From NCBI RefSeq assembly GCF_000003815.2, contig NC_049997.1, forward strand, positions 4,054,422-4,118,421: DNA of 64,000 nucleotides, in the 5' to 3' direction. The position numbers were made by a program, and so were the translations under genes. How positions within the stretch are numbered: the stretch's first letter is position 1; every line of letters begins with the position of its first letter. Positions 61,701-64,000 of this stretch are shown one piece after another. A model generated the notes under the pieces. That model was not told the origin of the DNA. It saw only the letters and a list, made by a program, of their open reading frames with translations, and searched no databases. The DNA comes from Branchiostoma floridae (Eukaryota; Chordata; Leptocardii; Amphioxiformes; Branchiostomatidae).

Positions 61701-63695
61701 ATGCATGATTTATTGTTTTCTATACACTAGCAGTCTTGAACATAATGTCACGCACCTATCAATTTTTCTTGTTGTATGAAAGCAAAGATATTTACTGGAT
61801 CTACATGTTTGTATGCATGATTGTATGATCTTGTTAGATCCCAGGGAGGAGGATCCCTGCTGGATCTGGGGATCTATCCGCTCCAGTTTGATACATGATT
61901 GTATGATCTTGTTAGATCCCAGGGAGGCGGATCCCTGCTGGATCTGGGGATCTATCCGCTCCAGTTTGATACATGATTGTATGATCTTGTTAGATCCCAG
62001 GGAGGCGGATCCCTGCTGGATCTGGGGATCTATCCGCTCCAGTTTGATCATGATTGTATGATCTTGTTAGATCCCAGGGAGGCGGATCCCTGCTGGATCT
62101 GGGGATCTATCCGCTCCAGTTTGATACATGATTGTATGATCTTGTTAGATCCCAGGGAGGCGGATCCCTGCTGGATCTGGGGATCTATCCGCTCCAGTTT
62201 GATACATGATTGTATGATCTTGTTAGATCCCAGGGAGGCGGATCCCTGCTGGATCTGGGGATCTATCCGCTCCAGTTTGCCACCATGGTGTTCGGAGGGG
62301 AAGAACCACAGGATGTCACCACTAGTGGACATCTCAGCGATGGGGGTGAGATAGCTGACTTACTGTCACTTGCCATATTATTACTCCTTTGCTTTATCAT
62401 ATCAGTAGACAGCTTAGAACTTCTTCAGCTTAGAAGTGAATCAGGCTGAATTCCTACCTAGCTGTATCTGTATTTGAGATCTGATATGAACTTTAATGCT
62501 CAGCTACGAGCAAATGCCGATGATGATGATGATGATGATGTATCTGTATTTGCACCTATTATTTAAGCTAAGCCAGACAACCATCCTTCAGCATAATACA
62601 ACGAGCCTTGTATCCAGTAGTATGATAGCTGAGAGGAGAGGACAGAAGAGACTCGGGAGCTATATTGTTAAATGTTTGGACACTCAGGCTATAATACAGG
62701 TCCTTCCTGGTGTGTGTGATTCAAATCCTACTATCCTATGGCTGCACCAGGGGCAGGTACTGCCTTATAGATGTCCAGGGGTGCCTAAGCATTTGCACGA
62801 ACCCTATGAAATTCGTACGAATATTATGTGATACACACGAATCACTATGCGAAAACGCACGAATATTATGAAATTCGTACGAATCACTATGCAAAAACGC
62901 ACGAATATTATGAAATTCGCACGAATCACTATGTGATTCACACGAACCTTATGAGATTTGCACGATCCTTATGCGAAATTGCGCAACTACTGCCGGGGTC
63001 ACGTGACAGACGGAGCGGCATTTTCAAGATGGCGGCTTCGATCGGCATCGACGGAAAATACGATGTAACACGCCGAAATGAAGCAAAACAGTAGCTCACA
63101 GGCCATCAAATACATCTTTGCGACAGTAAATGTCCATTCCATGCCTTGAAATATAAATATCATGGGTAGATTAACGCTCAAAATCATGCCTCCTCCCGGC
63201 CGCCGTTTTTGCATAAGGATCGCGCAAATCTCATAAGGTTCGTGTGAATCACATAGTGATTCGTGCGAATTTCATAATATTCGTGCGTTTTTGCATAGTG
63301 ATTTGTGTGAATTTCATAATATTCGTGCGTTTTCGCATAGTGATTCATGTGTATCACATAATATATTGCGTACGAATTTCATAGGGTTCGTGCAAATGCT
63401 TAGGCACCCCTGTTGTCACTGAAGTTATTAGTGATGAAAAGCAGTCCAAACTTGCAATTTAGCCCGGCCAATTGTAAGCTCCTTGCAAGTCAGCCTCTGG
63501 CTGCTAAGAGAGTCTGTAGTCGGCCCACCCAATAATTGAAAACTTTGACAGATGATGTTTTTTCCTACAGAAGTTGATGAGACAGTGACTGTAGTGCTGA
63601 AGTACAGTGGAAACAGGATGGCCACACTTCTGTGCTCTATGTCTGCAAATCTGGCCAACGAGGCATATGTGTATGGAACAAAGGCCTCTCTTAAG
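58713..63695 (+). CDS. DHDH: DHDH paralogue C, 3' end beyond window
   Basis: Coding starts at ATG 58735; the leader acceptor TTTCAG at 58712 matches A and B. Exons in window: 58735-58827, 59129-59240, 59962-60125, 60843-60976, 62227-62345, 63571-63695; the last two coding exons should follow. Of the three paralogues this one keeps the canonical family residues: WGFVSAGKI Rossmann start, [24 protein letters not shown] and GGSLLDLGIYPLQF with both Asp and Tyr. It is therefore the best candidate for the active NADP+-dependent dihydrodiol/xylose dehydrogenase. One change from A and B is EAWQM for EARQM after the EKP motif. The acceptor and first half of exon 5 are preceded by five near-identical copies (61838-62226); only the last acceptor gives an open product. 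B and C are closer to each other than to A (shared exon 2 and exon 4 residues). Confidence 0.93.
59547..59864. mobile_element. hAT-like MITE with ACTTGCCCGA words
   Basis: CAGGGTTGGACAAGTTTTCT at the left and GGATTTGTTCATCCCTG at the right are inverted ends, with TTCTG on both flanks. The interior is a series of CTTGCCCG and CGGGCAAGT words. In intron 2 of DHDH-C. Confidence 0.72.
60220..60577. mobile_element. PIF/Harbinger-like MITE, copy 2
   Basis: Ends GGCCACATCAATTTAATTTC and its near reverse complement, flanked by TAA (60217-60219, 60578-60580). Colinear with the reverse complement of 22505-22866. In intron 3 of DHDH-C. Confidence 0.85.
61838..62279 (+). repeat. Six tandem copies of the acceptor half of DHDH-C exon 5
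   Basis: Exon-like starts (after CTTGTTAG) fall at 61838, 61916, 61994, 62071, 62149 and 62227, a 78-bp period with one 77-bp unit. Each unit carries the splice acceptor and the codons for SQGGGSLLDLGIYPLQF; the first has GAGGAGG for GAGGCGG. In units 1, 2, 4 and 5 the exon frame runs into GATACATGA, a stop directly after the repeat. Only unit 6 continues into GCCACCATGGTGTTC and the rest of the exon. Near identity implies recent amplification. Confidence 0.95.
62517..62540. repeat. (GAT)n microsatellite
   Basis: Short GATGATGAT run in intron 5 of DHDH-C. Confidence 0.9.
62776..63412. mobile_element. Foldback element, about 215-bp arms made of degenerate words
   Basis: Starts CAGGGGTGCCTAAGCATTTG and ends with its reverse complement. 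Each arm is a run of CACGAATATTATGAAATTCG and CACGAATCACTATG(C/T)-type words. The centre has a block with AAGATGGCGGCTTCGATCGG. CAGGGG...CCCCTG ends recall hAT, but I see no duplication. It splits a repeat block (62695-62775 and 63413-63535) that is intact at the same place in DHDH-B (48270-48480). Confidence 0.8.
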
Positions 63696-64000
63696 GTTTG
63701 GATAAATTTTCTGTTTGCCTTTCTTGAATTATGCTGCTAATAGAGATAGAAATAAACATTTTTAGCTCACAAAGAATGCTGGAATGACCCCAAATAGTGT
63801 TTCGTTTGGCCAAGGACGTTAAAAACGTTTGAAACTTTCTTTGTTTGGCTTAAAGCCACTTAGACAAAAATCTTGTATACAATCTGAAATGAACACTTCA
63901 ATTTGTAGAGTGACTTGTCAGCTTTGAGGTACTGTGTCTAAAAATAAAGCATCAACAGACAATGAAGCATAACCTCATTAATAGGAAGTAGGAAAAAAAG

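Noticed and set aside
61710-62354. Long open frames on both strands with a 26-residue repeat
   Set aside because: They are off-frame or antisense readings of the 78-bp DHDH-C exon 5 repeats.

Overview
The window looks like genomic DNA from a cephalochordate (amphioxus, Branchiostoma type). This is an inference from gene content and style: short exons with consensus GT-AG introns, very many small inverted-repeat transposons, tRNA-derived SINEs, CR1/L2/Jockey-like LINE remnants, and a vertebrate-style vitamin-K (Gla) membrane protein in an otherwise invertebrate-looking locus. There are three assembly gaps (5091-5190, 13481-13636, 31392-31491).

Layout. (1) 0.85-4.2 kb, minus strand: exons of a secreted coiled-coil protein with a fucolectin-type (FTP) lectin domain, apparently cut short. 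(2) 4.3-17.4 kb: no gene recognised; foldback elements, LINE fragments, a 224-bp tandem satellite, an ATGTGAA word array and two TIR elements with exact or decayed 9-bp target duplications. (3) 17.5-23.1 kb, plus strand: HGH1, the eEF2-folding chaperone cofactor, whose penultimate exon is present as 11 tandem copies. (4) 26.6-32.7 kb, plus strand: a single-pass membrane Gla-EGF protein with a Thr-rich stalk and a cytoplasmic PPPY motif. (5) 34.4-63.7 kb and beyond, plus strand: three tandem paralogues (A, B, C) of dimeric dihydrodiol dehydrogenase (DHDH, Gfo/Idh/MocA family), with identical eight-exon structure; C runs off the window.

The three DHDH copies have diverged differently. A has a duplicated exon 4 (4a/4b, 34-bp intron) and has lost the conserved Asp of the active-site D-x-G-x-Y motif. 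B has exon 5 split at the active-site Tyr by a LINE fragment that itself carries a MITE. C keeps the canonical residues, but the acceptor half of its exon 5 is amplified to six copies. The B-C intergenic region is swollen by a 7.7-kb element with a perfect 9-bp target-site duplication.

The genes are not an operon and I see no common pathway. The strongest candidates for something undescribed are the TIR elements with 9-bp duplications, filled with arrays of short palindromic words, and the repeated local amplification of splice-junction-bearing exon segments in unrelated genes. All calls are by eye; no alignment or database search was run.
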